Below are positions 1 through 10,758 of a stretch of 30,074 nucleotides of DNA, piece after piece. The position numbers and the translations under genes were made by a program. This stretch comes from Saccoglossus kowalevskii (taxonomy: Eukaryota > Hemichordata > Enteropneusta > Harrimaniidae), in contig NW_003140078.1 of the NCBI RefSeq assembly GCF_000003605.2, forward strand, positions 1 to 30,074, in the 5' to 3' direction. The number at the start of each line of letters is the position of its first letter. The first letter of the stretch is position 1. The notes beneath the pieces are model-generated. The model was not told the DNA's origin, made no database searches, and saw only the letters and a list, made by a program, of their open reading frames with translations.

Positions 1-7
1 AGTTCAT
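1..7. other. Out-of-phase leading bases, possible truncated monomer or sequence edge
   Basis: The first seven bases (AGTTCAT) run directly into CACGATAC at position 8. In a normal monomer the bases before CACGATAC are ATAATGGAAA or ATAATCGAAA. The leader instead resembles the AATTCAT found mid-monomer, which would need about two dozen bases to be missing between. It may be a small internal deletion or the margin of a contig. Too short to decide. Confidence 0.4.
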
Positions 8-62
8 CACGATACACGTGTCATGGTAAGATCATGGCAAATTCATTGAAAATCGTAATCAT

Positions 63-700
63 AATGGAAACACGATACACGTGTCATGGTAAGATCATGG
101 CAAATTCATTGCAAATGTAATCATAATGGAAACACGATACACGTGTCATAATAAGATTATGGCAAATTCATTGCAAATATAACCATGATGGAAACACGAT
201 ACACGTGTCATGTTAAGATCAAGGCAAATTCATTGCTAAAGTAATCATTATCGAAACAAGATACACGTGTCATGGTAAGATCATGGCAAATTCATTGCAA
301 ATGTAACCGTAATGGAAACACGATACGTCGTGTCATGGTAAGATCATGGCAAATTCATTGAAAATGTAATCATAATCGAAAGACGATACACGTGTCATAG
401 TAAGATCATGGCAAATTCATTGCAGATGTAATCATAATGGACTCACGATACACGTGTCATGGTACGATCATGGCAAATTCATAGAAAATTTAATTATTAT
501 GGAAACACGATACACGTGTCTGGTAAGATCATGGCAAATTCATTGCAAATGTAATTATAATCGAAAAACGATACACCTGTCATGATAAGATCATGGCAAA
601 TTCATTGCAAATGTAATCATAATCGAAACATGATACACGTGTCGTGGTAAGATCATGGCAAATTCATTGAAAATGTAATCATAATCGAAACACGATACAC
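63..700 (+). repeat. Alpha variant string, copy 1
   Basis: An ordered run of about ten diagnostic monomers. It holds ATAATAAGATTATGG with ATGATGG (GTGTC at 143), GATCAAGG with GCTAAAG and AAACAAG, AACCGTAATGG, a CGAAAGACG unit, ATAGTAAG with GCAGATG and ACTCACG, TACGATC with AATTTAATTATT, the 61-bp GTCTGG unit (GTGTC at 516), then CACCTGTCATGATAAG and GTCGTGG. Copy 2 lies 1178 bp downstream, exactly 19 monomers. This copy has private changes, including a 1-bp insertion at about 318 (GATACGTCGTG) and another at about 53 (AATCGTAATC). Confidence 0.9.
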
Positions 701-1214
701 GTGTCATGTTAAGATCATGGCAAATTCATTGCAAATGTAATCATATTCGAAACACGATACATGTGTCATGGTAAGATCATAGCAAATTCATTGAAAAAGT
801 AATCATAATGGAAACACGACACACGTGTCATGGTAAGACCATGGCAAATTCATTGCAAATGCAATCATAATCGAAACACGATACTCGTGTCATGGTAAAA
901 TCATGGCAAATTCATTTCAAATGTAATCATAATCGAAACACGATACACGGGTCATGGTAAGATCATGGCAAATTCATTGCAAATGTAATTATAATCGAAA
1001 CACGATACACCTGTCATGATAAGATCATGGCAAATTCATTGCAAATGTAATCATAATCGAAACACGATACACGTGTCGTGGTAAGATCATGGCAAATTCA
1101 TTGAAAATGTAATCATAATCGAAACACGATACACGTGTCATGTTAAGATCATGGCAAATTCATTGCAAATGTAATCATATTCGAAACACGATACACGTGT
1201 CATGGTAAGATCAT
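530..1214 (+). repeat. Four-monomer block present twice at 434-bp spacing
   Basis: CACCTGTCATGATAAG (CCTGTC at 576 and 1010), then GTCGTGG, ATGTTAAG (GTGTC at 701 and 1135) and CATATTCG recur exactly 7 x 62 bp apart. The intervening monomers carry GAAAAAG, AAGACC, ATGCAATC, ATACTCG and CACGGG and are not duplicated here. In the 27.6-28.6 kb region the equivalent interval lacks these seven monomers, giving 12-monomer spacing between GTCTGG units in place of 19. Confidence 0.85.
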
Positions 1215-1240
1215 GGCAAATTCATTGAAAATGTAATCAT

Positions 1241-1880
1241 AATGGAAACACGATACACGTGTCATGGTAAGATCATGGCAAATTCATTGCAAATGTAATC
1301 ATAATGGAAACACGATACACGTGTCATAATAAGATTATGGCAAATTCATTGCAAATATAACCATGATGGAAACACGATACACGTGTCATGGTAAGATCAA
1401 GGCAAATTCATTGCTAAAGTAATCATTATCGAAACAAGATACACGTGTCATGGTAAGATCATGGCAAATTCATTGCAAATGTAACCGTAATGGAAACACG
1501 ATACACGTGTCATGGTAAGATCATGGCAAATTCATTGAAAATGTAATCATAATCGAAAGACGATACACGTGTCATAGTAAGATCATGGCAAATTCATTGC
1601 ATATGTAATCATAATGGACTCACGATACACGTGTCATGGTACGATCATGGCAAATTCATTGAAAATTTAATTATTATGGAAACACGATACACGTGTCTGG
1701 TAAGATCATGGCAAATTCATTGCAAATGTAATTATAATCGAAACACGATACACCTGTCATGATAAGATCATGGCAAATTCATTGCAAATGTAATCATAAT
1801 CGAAACACGATACACGTGTCGTGGTAAGATCATGGCAAATTCATTGAAAATGTAATCATAATCGAAACACGATACACGTG
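1241..1880 (+). repeat. Alpha variant string, copy 2
   Basis: The same monomer order as copy 1, with ATAATAAG at GTGTC 1321 and the GTCTGG unit at 1693. One private difference is GCATATG in place of GCAGATG near 1600. It runs into the GTCGTGG unit at 1816, which also opens the 23-monomer duplication that follows. The segment from about 1280 to 2040 matches 17400-18160 at an offset of 16121 bp. Confidence 0.9.
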
Positions 1881-2124
1881 TCATGGTAAGATCATGGCAA
1901 ATTCATTGAAAATGTAATCATAATCGAAACATGATACACGTTTCATGGTAAGATCATGGCAAATTCATTGAAAATGTAATCATAATGGGAACACGATACA
2001 CGTGTCATGGTAAGATCATGGCAAATTTATTGCAAATATAACTATAATGGAAACACGATACACGTGTCATGGTAAGATCATGGCAAATTCATTGCAAATA
2101 TAACCAAAATGGAAACACGATACA

Positions 2125-3180
2125 CCTGTCATGGTAAGATCATGGCAAATTCATTGCAAATGTAATCATAATCGAAACACGATACACGGGTCATGGTAAG
2201 ATCATAGCAAATTCATTGAAAATGTAATCATAATCGAAAGACGATACACGTGTCATGATAAGATCATAGCAAATTCATTGAAAATGTAATCATAATCTTA
2301 CCACGATACACGTGTCTTGGTAAGATCATAGCAAATTCATTGAAAATGTAATCATAATCGAAACACGATACACGTGTCATGGTAAGATCATGGCAAATTC
2401 ATTGCAAATGTAATCATAATCGAAAGACGATAGACGTGTCATGGTAAGATCGTGGCAAATTCATTGAAAATGTAATCATAATCGAAAGACGATAGACGTG
2501 TCATGGTAAGATCATGGCAAATTCATTGAAAATGTAATCATAATCGAAACACGATAAACGTGTCATGGTAAGATCATGGTAAATTCATTGAAAATGTAAT
2601 CCTAATGAAAACACGATGCATGTGTCATGGTAAGATCATGACAAATTCATTGCAAATGCAATCATAATCGAAACACGATACACGTGTCATGTTAAGATCA
2701 TGGCAAATTCATTGCAAATGTAATCATATTCGAAACACGATACACGTGTCATGGTAAGATCATGGCAAATTCATTGCAAATATAACCATAATGGAAAGAC
2801 GATACACGTGTCATGGTAAGTCAATGGCAAATTCATTGAAAATGTAATCATAATCGAAACACGATACACGTGTCATGTTAAGATCATGGCAAATTCATTG
2901 CAAATGTAATCATATTCGAAACACGATACACGTGTCATGGTAAGATCATAGCAAATTCATTGAAAAAGTAATCATAATGATAACACGATACACGTATCAT
3001 GGTAAGACCATGGCAAATTCATTGCAAATGCAATCATAATCGAAACACGATACTCGTGTCATGGTAAAATCATGGCAAATTCATTTCAAATGTAATCATA
3101 ATCGAAACACGATACACGTGTCATGGTAAGATCATGGCAAATTCATTGCAGATGTAATGATAATCGAAACACGATACACG
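2125..3180 (+). repeat. Beta variant string, copy 1
   Basis: Ordered diagnostic monomers: CACCTG, CACGGG with ATCATAGC, CATGATAAG, ATCTTACC with GTCTTGG, two GATAGACG units (the first with GATCGTGG), GATAAACG, ATGGTAAATTC with ATCCTAATG, GATGCATG (2615), ATGACAAATTC with ATGCAATC, ATGTTAAG, CATATTCG, then a three-unit insert and a second ATGTTAAG/CATATTCG pair. It finishes with GAAAAAG, ATGATAACACG and ATACTCG. It matches 16325-17370 at an offset of 14200 bp, including the rare GATGTAATGATAATCG unit at 3151 and 17351. Confidence 0.92.
2295..2326 (+). repeat. Inverted repeat in a variant monomer, 9-bp arms and 14-nt loop
   Basis: Left arm ATCTTACCA at 2295-2303, loop 2304-2317, right arm TGGTAAGAT at 2318-2326. 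The arms are perfectly complementary, and the loop contains the palindrome ACACGTGT. An ordinary type-B monomer has ATCGAAACA at the left-arm position, so three substitutions within four bases create the dyad. No terminator role is implied; this is satellite DNA. Confidence 0.9.
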
Positions 3181-3550
3181 TGTCATGGTAAGATCATGGC
3201 AAATTCATTGCAAATGTAATCATAATCGAAACACGATACACGTGTCGTGGTAAGATCATGGCAAATTCATTGAAAATGTAATCATAATCGAAACACGATA
3301 CACGTGTCATGGTAAGATCATGGCAAATTCATTGAAAATGTAATCATAATCGAAACATGATACACGTGTCATGGTAAGATCATGGCAAATTCATTGAAAA
3401 TGTAATCATAATGGGAACACGATACACGTGTCATGGTAAGATCATGGCAAATTCATTGCAAATATAACTATAATGGAAACACGATACACGTGTCATGGTA
3501 AGATCATGGCAAATTCATTGCAAATATAACCAAAATGGAAACACGATACA

Positions 3551-4531
3551 CCTGTCATGGTAAGATCATGGCAAATTCATTGCAAATGTAATCATAATCG
3601 AAACACGATACACGGGTCATGGTAAGATCATAGCAAATTCATTGAAAATGTAATCATAATCGAAAGACGATACACGTGTCATGATAAGATCATAGCAAAT
3701 TCATTGAAAATGTAATCATAATCTTACCACGATACACGTGTCTTGGTAAGATCATAGCAAATTCATTGAAAATGTAATCATAATCGAAACACGATACACG
3801 TGTCATGGTAAGATCATGGCAAATTCATTGCAAATGTAATCATAATCGAAAGACGATAGACGTGTCATGGTAAGATCGTGGCAAATTCATTGAAAATGTA
3901 ATCATAATCGAAAGACGATAGACGTGTCATGGTAAGATCATGGCAAATTCATTGAAAACGTAATCATAATCGAAACACGATAAACGTGTCATGGCAAGAT
4001 CATGGTAAATTCATTGAAAATGTAATCCTAATGGAAACACGATGCATGTGTCATGGTAAGATCATGACAAATTCATTGCAAATGCAATCATAATCGAAAC
4101 ACGATACACGTGTCATGTTAAGATCATGGCAAATTCATTGCAAATGTAATCATATTCGAAACACGATACACGTGTCATGGTAAGATCATGGCAAATTCAT
4201 TGCAAATATAACCATAATGGAAAGACGATACACGTGTCATGGTAAGACCATGGCAAATTCATTGAAAATGTAATCATAATCGAAACACGATACACGTGTC
4301 ATGTTAAGATCATGGCAAATTCATTGCAAATGTAATCATATTCGAAACACGATACACGTGTCATGGTAAGATCATAGCAAATTCATTGAAAAAGTAATCA
4401 TAATGATAACACGATACACGTATCATGGTAAGACCATGGCAAATTCATTGCAAATGCAATCATAATCGAAAAACGATACTCGTGTCATGGTAAAATCATG
4501 GCAAATTCATTTCAAATGTAATCATAATCGA
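3551..4531 (+). repeat. Beta variant string, copy 2
   Basis: This is the downstream half of the 23-monomer duplication, with ATCTTACC at 3721, GATGCATG at 4041 and ATACTCG at 4476. It differs from copy 1 at scattered single bases, including AACGTAATC near 3958, CATGGCAAG near 3993 and AAAACGATACTCG near 4470. It ends in a CGAAAGACGATAGACG unit, so its 3' end has recombined with an internal beta monomer. Confidence 0.92.
3721..3752 (+). repeat. Inverted repeat, copy in beta 2
   Basis: Perfect arms at 3721-3729 and 3744-3752, exactly 1426 bp from the copy at 2295. Confidence 0.9.
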
Positions 4532-4779
4532 AAGACGATAGACGTGTCATGGTAAGATCATGGCAAATTCATTGAAAACGTAATCATAATCGAAACACGA
4601 TAAACGTGTCATGGTAAAATCATGGCAAATTCATTTCAAATGTAATCATAATCGAAAGACGATACACGTGTCATGGTAAGATCATGGCAAATTCATTGAA
4701 AACGTAATACATAATCGAAACACGATACACGTGTCATGGTAAGATCATGGTAAATTCATTGAAAATGTAATCATAATGG

Positions 4780-6130
4780 AAACACGATACACGTGTCATG
4801 GTAAGATCATGGCAAATTCATTGCAAATATAACCATAATGGAAACACGATACACGTGTCATGGTAAGATCATGGCAAATTCATTGCAAATATAACCATAA
4901 TGGAAACACGATACACGTGTCATGGTAAGATCATGGCAAATTCATTGCAAATATAACAATAATGGATACACGATACACGTGTCATTGTAAGATCATGGCA
5001 AATTCATTACAAATATAACCATAATGGAAACACGATACACGTGTCATTGTAAGATCATGGCAAATTCATTGCAAATATAACAATAATGGATACACGATAC
5101 ACGTGTCATGGTAAGATCATGGCAAATTCATTGCAGTTGTAATCAAAATGGAAACACGATACACGTGTCATGGTGAGATCATGGCAAATTCTATGCAAAT
5201 ATAACCATAATGGAAACACGATACAGGTATCATGTTAAGATCATGGCAAATTCATTGCAAATATAACCATAATGGAAACACGATACACGTGTCATGGTAA
5301 GATCATGGCAAATTCATTGCAAATATAACCATAATGGACACACTATACACGTATCATGGTAAGATCATGGCAAATTCATTGCAAATATAACCATAATGGA
5401 AACACGATACACGTGTCATGGTAAGATCATGGCAAATTCATTGAAAATGTAATCATAATCGAAACACGATCCACGTGTCATGGTAAGATCATGGCAAATT
5501 CATTGCAAATATAACCATAATGGAAACACGATACACGTGTCATGGTAAGATCATGGCAAATTCATTGCAAATATAACCATAATGGAAACACGATACACGT
5601 GTCATGGTAAGATCATGGCAAATTCATTGCAAATATAACCATAATGGACACACTATACACGTGTCATGGTAAGATCATGGCAAATTAATTGCAAATATAA
5701 CCATAATGGAAACACGATACACGTGTCATGGTAAGATCATGGCAAATTCATTGCAAATGTAATTATAATCGAAACACGATACACCTGTCATGGTAAGATC
5801 ATGGCAAATTCATTGCAAATGTAATCATAATCGAAACACGATACACGTGTCATGGTAAGATCATGGCAAATTCATTGAAAATGTAATCATAATCGAAACA
5901 CGATCCACGTGTCATGGTAAGATCATGGCAAATTCATTGCAAATATAACCATAATGGAAACACGATACACGTGTCATGGTAAGATCATGGCAAATTCATT
6001 GCAAATATAACCATAATGGAAACACGATACACGTGTCATGGTAAGATCATGGCAAATTCATTGCAAATATAACCATAATGGAAACACGATACACGTGTCA
6101 TGGTAAGATCATGGCAAATTCATTGCAAAT
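4780..6130 (+). repeat. Type-A-rich domain 1
   Basis: Mostly GCAAATATAACCATAATGG monomers with scattered A-family variants: GGATACACG with TCATTGTAAG, TTACAAATATAACC, GCAGTTG with AATCAAAATGG (5133), GTGAGATC with TTCTATGC, and GGACACACTATAC (CACTATA at 5341 and 5651). The segment 4690-5440 recurs at 18578-19328, offset 13888 bp, exactly 224 monomers. Two GATCCACG units sit at 5469 and 5903, seven monomers apart. Confidence 0.88.
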
Positions 6131-6224
6131 GTAATTATAATCAAAACACGATACACCTGTCATGGTAAGATCATGGCAAATTCATTGCAAATGTAATCAT
6201 AATCGAAACATGATACACGTGTCA

Positions 6225-6365
6225 TGGTAAGATCATGGGCAAATTCATTGCAGATGTAATCATAATGGACTCACGATACACGTGTCATGGTACGATCATG
6301 GCAAATTCATTGAAAATTTAATTATTATGGAAACACGATACACGTGTCTGGTAAGATCATGGCAA
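6225..6365 (+). repeat. Alpha string fragment
   Basis: Three consecutive alpha monomers (GCAGATG with ACTCACG, TACGATC with AATTTAATTATT, and the 61-bp GTCTGG unit) are embedded in an A/C-type stretch with no other alpha units. The first unit has an extra G (ATCATGGGCAAATTC near 6239). This looks like a short exchange product. Confidence 0.85.
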
Positions 6366-8215
6366 ATTCATTGAAAATGTAATCATAATCGAAACACGAT
6401 ACACGTGTCATGGTAAGATCATGGCAAATTCATTGAAAATGTAATCATAATCGAAACATGATACACGTGTCATGGTGAGATCATGGCAAATTCAATGCAA
6501 ATATAACCATAATGGAAACACGATACACGTATCATGGTAAGATCATGGCACATTCATTGCAAATATAACCATAATGGAAACACGATACACGTGTCATGGT
6601 AAGATCATGGCAAATTCATTGCAAATATAACCATAATGGACACACCATACACGTGTCATGGTAAGATCATGGCAAATTCATTGCAAATATAACCATAATG
6701 GAAACACGATACACGTGTCATGGTAAGATCACGCAAATTCATTGCAAATGTAATTATAATCGAAACACGATACACCTGTCATGGTAAGATCATGGCAAAT
6801 TCATTGCAAATGTAATCATAATCGAAACACGATACACGTGTCATGGTAAGATCATGGCAAATTCATTGAAAATGAAATCATAATCGAAACACGATACACG
6901 TGTCATGGTAAGATCATGGCAAATTCATTGCAAATATAACCATAATGGAAACACGATACACGTGTCATGGTAAGATCATGGCAAATTCATTGCAAATATA
7001 ACCATAATGGAAACACGATACACGTGTCATGGTAAGATCATGGCAAATTCATTGCAAATATAACCATAATGGAAACACGATACACGTGTCATGGTAAGAT
7101 CATGGCATATTCATTGTAAATATAACAATAATGGAAACACGATACACGTGTCATGGTAAGATCATGGAAAATTCATTGCAAATGTAATTATAATCAAAAC
7201 ACGATACACCTGTCATGCTAAGATCATGGCAAATTCATTGCAAATGTAATCATAATCGAAACACGATACACGGGTCATGGTAAGATTATGGCAAATTCAT
7301 TGAAAATGTAATCATAATCGAAACACGATACACGTGTCATGGTAAGATCATGGCAAATTCATTGAAAACGTAATCATAATCGAAACACGATACACGTGTC
7401 ATGGTAAGATCATGGTAAATTCATTGAAAATGTAATCATAATGGAAACACGATACACGTGTCATGGTGAGATCATGGCAAATTCAATGCAAATATAACCA
7501 TAATGGAAACACGATACACGTATCATGGTAAGATCATGGCAAATTCATTGCAAATATAACCATAATGGAAACACGATACACGTGTCATGGTAAGACCATG
7601 GCAAATTCATTGCAAATATAACCATAATGGAAACACGATACACCTGTCATGGTAAGATCATGGCAAATTCATTGCAAATATAACCATAATGGACACACTA
7701 TACACGTGTCATGGTAAGATCATGGCAAATTCATTGCAAATATAACAATAATGGAAACACGATACACGTGTCATGGTAAGATCATGGCAAATTCATTGCA
7801 AATATAACAATAATGGAAACACGATACACGTGTCATGGTAAGATCATGGCAAATTCATTGCAGTTGTAAACATAATGGAAACACGATACACGTGTCATGG
7901 TGAGATCATGGCAAATTCAATGCAAATATAACCATAATGGAAACACGATACACGTATCATAGTAAGATCATGGCAAATTCATTGCAAATATAACCATAAT
8001 GAAAACACGATACACGTGTCATGGTAAGATCATGGCAAATTCATTGCAAATATAACCATAATGGACACACTATACACGTGTCATGGTAAGATCATGGCAA
8101 ATTCATTGCAAATATAACCATAATGGAAACACGATACACGTGTCATGGTAAGATCATGACAAATTCATTGCAAATGTAATTATAATCGAAACACGATACA
8201 CGTGTCATGGTAAGA

Positions 8216-8590
8216 TCATGGCAAATTCATTGCAAATATAACCATAATCGAAACACGATACACATGTCATGGTAAGATCATGGCATATTTATTGCAAATA
8301 TAACAATAATGGAAACACGATACACGTGTCATGGTAAGATCATGGCAAATTCATTGCAAATATAACCATAATGGAAACACGATACACGTGTCATGGTAAG
8401 ATCATGGCAAATTCATTGCAAATATAACCATAATGGAAACACGATACACGTGTCATGGTAAGATCATGGCAAATTCATTGCAAATATAACCATAATGGAA
8501 ACACGATACACGTGTCATGGTAAGATCATGGCATATTTATTGCAAATATAACAATAATGGAAACACGATACACGTGTCATGGTAAGATCA
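8216..8590 (+). repeat. GCATATTTATTG block, copy 1
   Basis: Two GCATATTTATTG monomers 248 bp apart (8283 and 8531), enclosing three type-A units and preceded by a CACATGTC unit. The same block occurs at 24149/24397 and 26133/26381 with the same 248-bp spacing. Confidence 0.88.
8440..8501 (+). repeat. Reference type-A monomer (62 bp)
   Basis: This is a clean example of the commonest subtype. Counting from CACGATAC, it contains ACACGTGT at unit positions 7-14, TCATGG at 14-19 and again at 25-30, CAAATTCATTG at 31-41, and the type-A tail AAATATAACCATAATGG at 43-59. The GATC at 23-26 is present in nearly every monomer of the window. The positions around TCATGGTAAGA, TCATGGCAAAT and TCATTGCAAAT look like three degenerate copies of an 11-bp subrepeat. 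Runs of identical type-A monomers occur, for example four in a row ending near 18361. Confidence 0.95.
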
Positions 8591-9889
8591 TGGCAAATTC
8601 ATTGCAAATATAACCATGATGGAAACACGATACACGTGTCATGGTAAGATCATGGCAAATTCATTGCAAATATAACCATAATGGAAACACGATACACGTG
8701 TCATGGTAAGATCATGGCAAATTCATTGCAAATATAACCATAATGGAAACACGATACACGTGTCATGGTAAGATCATGGCAAATTCATTGCAAATATAAC
8801 AATAATGGAAACACGATACACGTGCCATGGTAAGATCATGGCAAATTCATTGCAGTTGTAATCATAATGGAAACACGATACACGTGTCATGGTGAGATCA
8901 TGGCAAATTCAATGCAAATATAACCATAATGGAAACACGATACACGTATCATGGTAAGATCATGGCAAATTCATTGCAAATATAACCATAATGGAAACAC
9001 GATACACGTGTCATGGTAAGATCATGGCAAATTCATTGCAAATATAACCATAATGGACACACTATACACGTGTCATGGTAAGATCATGGCAAATTCATTG
9101 CAAATATAACCATAATGGAAACACGATACACATGTCATGGTAAGATCATGGCAAATTCATTGCAGTTGTAATCATAATGGAAACACGATACACGTGTCAT
9201 GGTGAGATCATGGCAAATTCAATGCAAATATAACCATAATGAAAACACGATACACGTATCATGGTAAGATCATGGCAAATTCATTGCAAATATAACCATA
9301 ATGGAAACACGATACACGTGTCATGGTAAGATCATGGCAAATTCATTGCAAATATAACCATAATGGACACACTATACACGTGTCATGGTAAGATCATGGC
9401 AAATTCATTGCAAATATAACCATAATGGAAACACGATACACGTGTCATGGTAAGATCATGGCAAATTCATTGCAAATATAACAATAATGGAAACACGATA
9501 CACGCGTCATGGTGAGATCATGGCAAATTCAATGCAAATATAACCATAATGGAAACACGATACACGTATCATGGTAAGATCATGGCAAATTTATTGCAAA
9601 TATAACCATAATGGAAACACGATACACGTGTCATGGTAAGATCATGGCAAATTCATTGCAAATGTAATCATAATGGAAACACGATACACGTGTCATGGTA
9701 AGATCATGTCAAATTCATTGCAAATATAACCATAATGGAAAGACGATACACGTGTCATGGTAAGATCATGGCAAATTCATTTCAAATATAACCATAATGG
9801 AAACACGATTCACGTGTCATGGTAAGATCATGGCAAATTCATTGCAAATATAACAATAATGGAAACACGATACACGTGTCATGGTAAGA

Positions 9890-10620
9890 TCATGGCAAAT
9901 TCATTGCAAATGTAATCATAATCGAAACACGATACACCTGTCATGATAAGATCATGGCAAATTCATTGCAAATGTAATCATAATCGAAACACGATACACG
10001 TGTCGTGGTAAGATCATGGCAAATTCATTGCAAATGTAATCATAATCGAAACACGATACACGGGTCATGGTAAGATTATGGCAAATTCATTGAAAATGTA
10101 ATCATAATCGAAACACGATACACGTGTTATGGTAAGATCATGGCAAATTCATTGAAAACGTAATCATAATCGAAACACGATACACGTGTCATGGTAAGAT
10201 CATGGCAAATTCACTGAAAATGTAATCATAATTGAAACACGATACACGTGTCGTGGTAAGATCATGGCAAATTCATTGAAAATGTAATCATAATGGAAAC
10301 ACGATACACGTGTCATGGTAAGATCATGGCAAATTCATTGCAAATATAACCATAATGGAAACACGATACACGTGTCATGGTAAGATCATGGCAAATTCAT
10401 TGCAAATATAACCATAATGGAAACACGATACACGTATCATGGTAAGATCATGGCAAATTCATTGCAAATATAACAATAATGGAAACACGATACACGTATC
10501 ATGGTAAGATCATGGCAAATTCATTGCAAATGTAATTATAATCAAAACATGATACACCTGTCATGGTAAGATCATGGCAAATTCATTGCAAATGTAATCA
10601 TAATCGAAACACGATACACG
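9890..10620 (+). repeat. Segment matching 24454-25184 at 14564 bp offset
   Basis: Shared rare units in order: CACCTGTCATGATAAG, GTCGTGG, CACGGG with AAGATTATGG, GTGTTATGG (10123 and 24687), AACGTAATC, TTCACTG with ATAATTG, GTCGTGG, type-A units, and ACATGATACACCTG (10547 and 25111). The offset is 235 monomers minus 6 bp, which equals the net indels I count between them. Confidence 0.88.
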
Positions 10621-10726
10621 GGTCATGGTAAGATCATGGCAAATTCATTGAAAATGTAATCATAATCGAATGACGATACACGTGTCATGATAAGATCATA
10701 GCAAATTCATTGAAAATGTAATCATA

Positions 10727-10758
10727 ATCTTACCACGATACACGTGTCATGGTAAGAT
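10727..10758 (+). repeat. Inverted repeat outside a full beta string
   Basis: Perfect arms at 10727-10735 and 10750-10758. The loop ends GTCA, not GTCT, so the neighbouring GTCTTGG change is absent. The unit sits in a short beta remnant (CACGGG, CGAATGACG, CATGATAAG, ATCATAGC) that begins near 10610, and is followed by ordinary monomers. This shows that the inverted repeat does not depend on the GTCTTGG variant. Confidence 0.88.

Larger units (their letters stand above)
1780..4531 (+). repeat. Tandem 1426-bp higher-order duplication (23 monomers)
   Basis: Rare variants in the first part reappear exactly 1426 bp later: GTCGTGG at 1816 and 3242, ATCTTACC at 2295 and 3721, GATGCATG at 2615 and 4041, and ATACTCG at 3050 and 4476. 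The spacing is 23 x 62 with no net indel over four markers. The second copy ends near 4531, where it switches to a GATAGACG monomer. A few single-base differences separate the copies, such as ACGTTTC versus ACGTGTC near 1940 and AAGTCAATGG versus AAGACCATGG near 2820 and 4247. This is the clearest tandem higher-order unit in the window. Confidence 0.93.
7440..9900 (+). repeat. Type-A-rich domain 2 with internal repeats of 4, 5 and 16 monomers
   Basis: Type A dominates, with recurring quartets of GCAGTTG, GTGAGATC with TTCAATGC, CACGTATC, and CACTATAC. The CACTATAC marker lies at 7696, 8068, 9060 and 9370, spacings of 6, 16 and 5 monomers. A rare GCATATTTATTG unit occurs at 8283 and 8531 (4 monomers). 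Most of 7800-8570 is repeated near 23.7-24.4 kb at an offset of 15866 bp. Confidence 0.88.

Noticed and set aside
1-7. Start of unique flanking DNA at the left edge
   Set aside because: Seven bases are too few to separate a true array boundary from a truncated monomer or a contig edge.
2180-2200. CENP-B box in monomers with TTCG or TCGAAA upstream of CACGGG
   Set aside because: The known box needs TTCG and CGGG separated by seven bases with a fixed central A. Here the spacing from TCG to CGGG is about 12 bases, and the two ends rarely occur in the same monomer.
2295-2326. Rho-independent terminator at the ATCTTACCA hairpin
   Set aside because: The stem is AT-rich with a 14-nt loop, no T run follows, and there is no gene upstream. 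It is a satellite variant repeated in step with the array.
4780-6130. A mobile element or inserted gene within the type-A-rich domain
   Set aside because: Every base can be aligned to the 62-bp unit with few mismatches; no foreign segment, terminal repeats or target duplication is visible.
8440-8501. Promoter or replication origin at the repeated TATAACC/TAATCAT AT-rich part
   Set aside because: The motifs are part of every monomer and no gene or unique element is associated with any of them; sequence alone gives no support.
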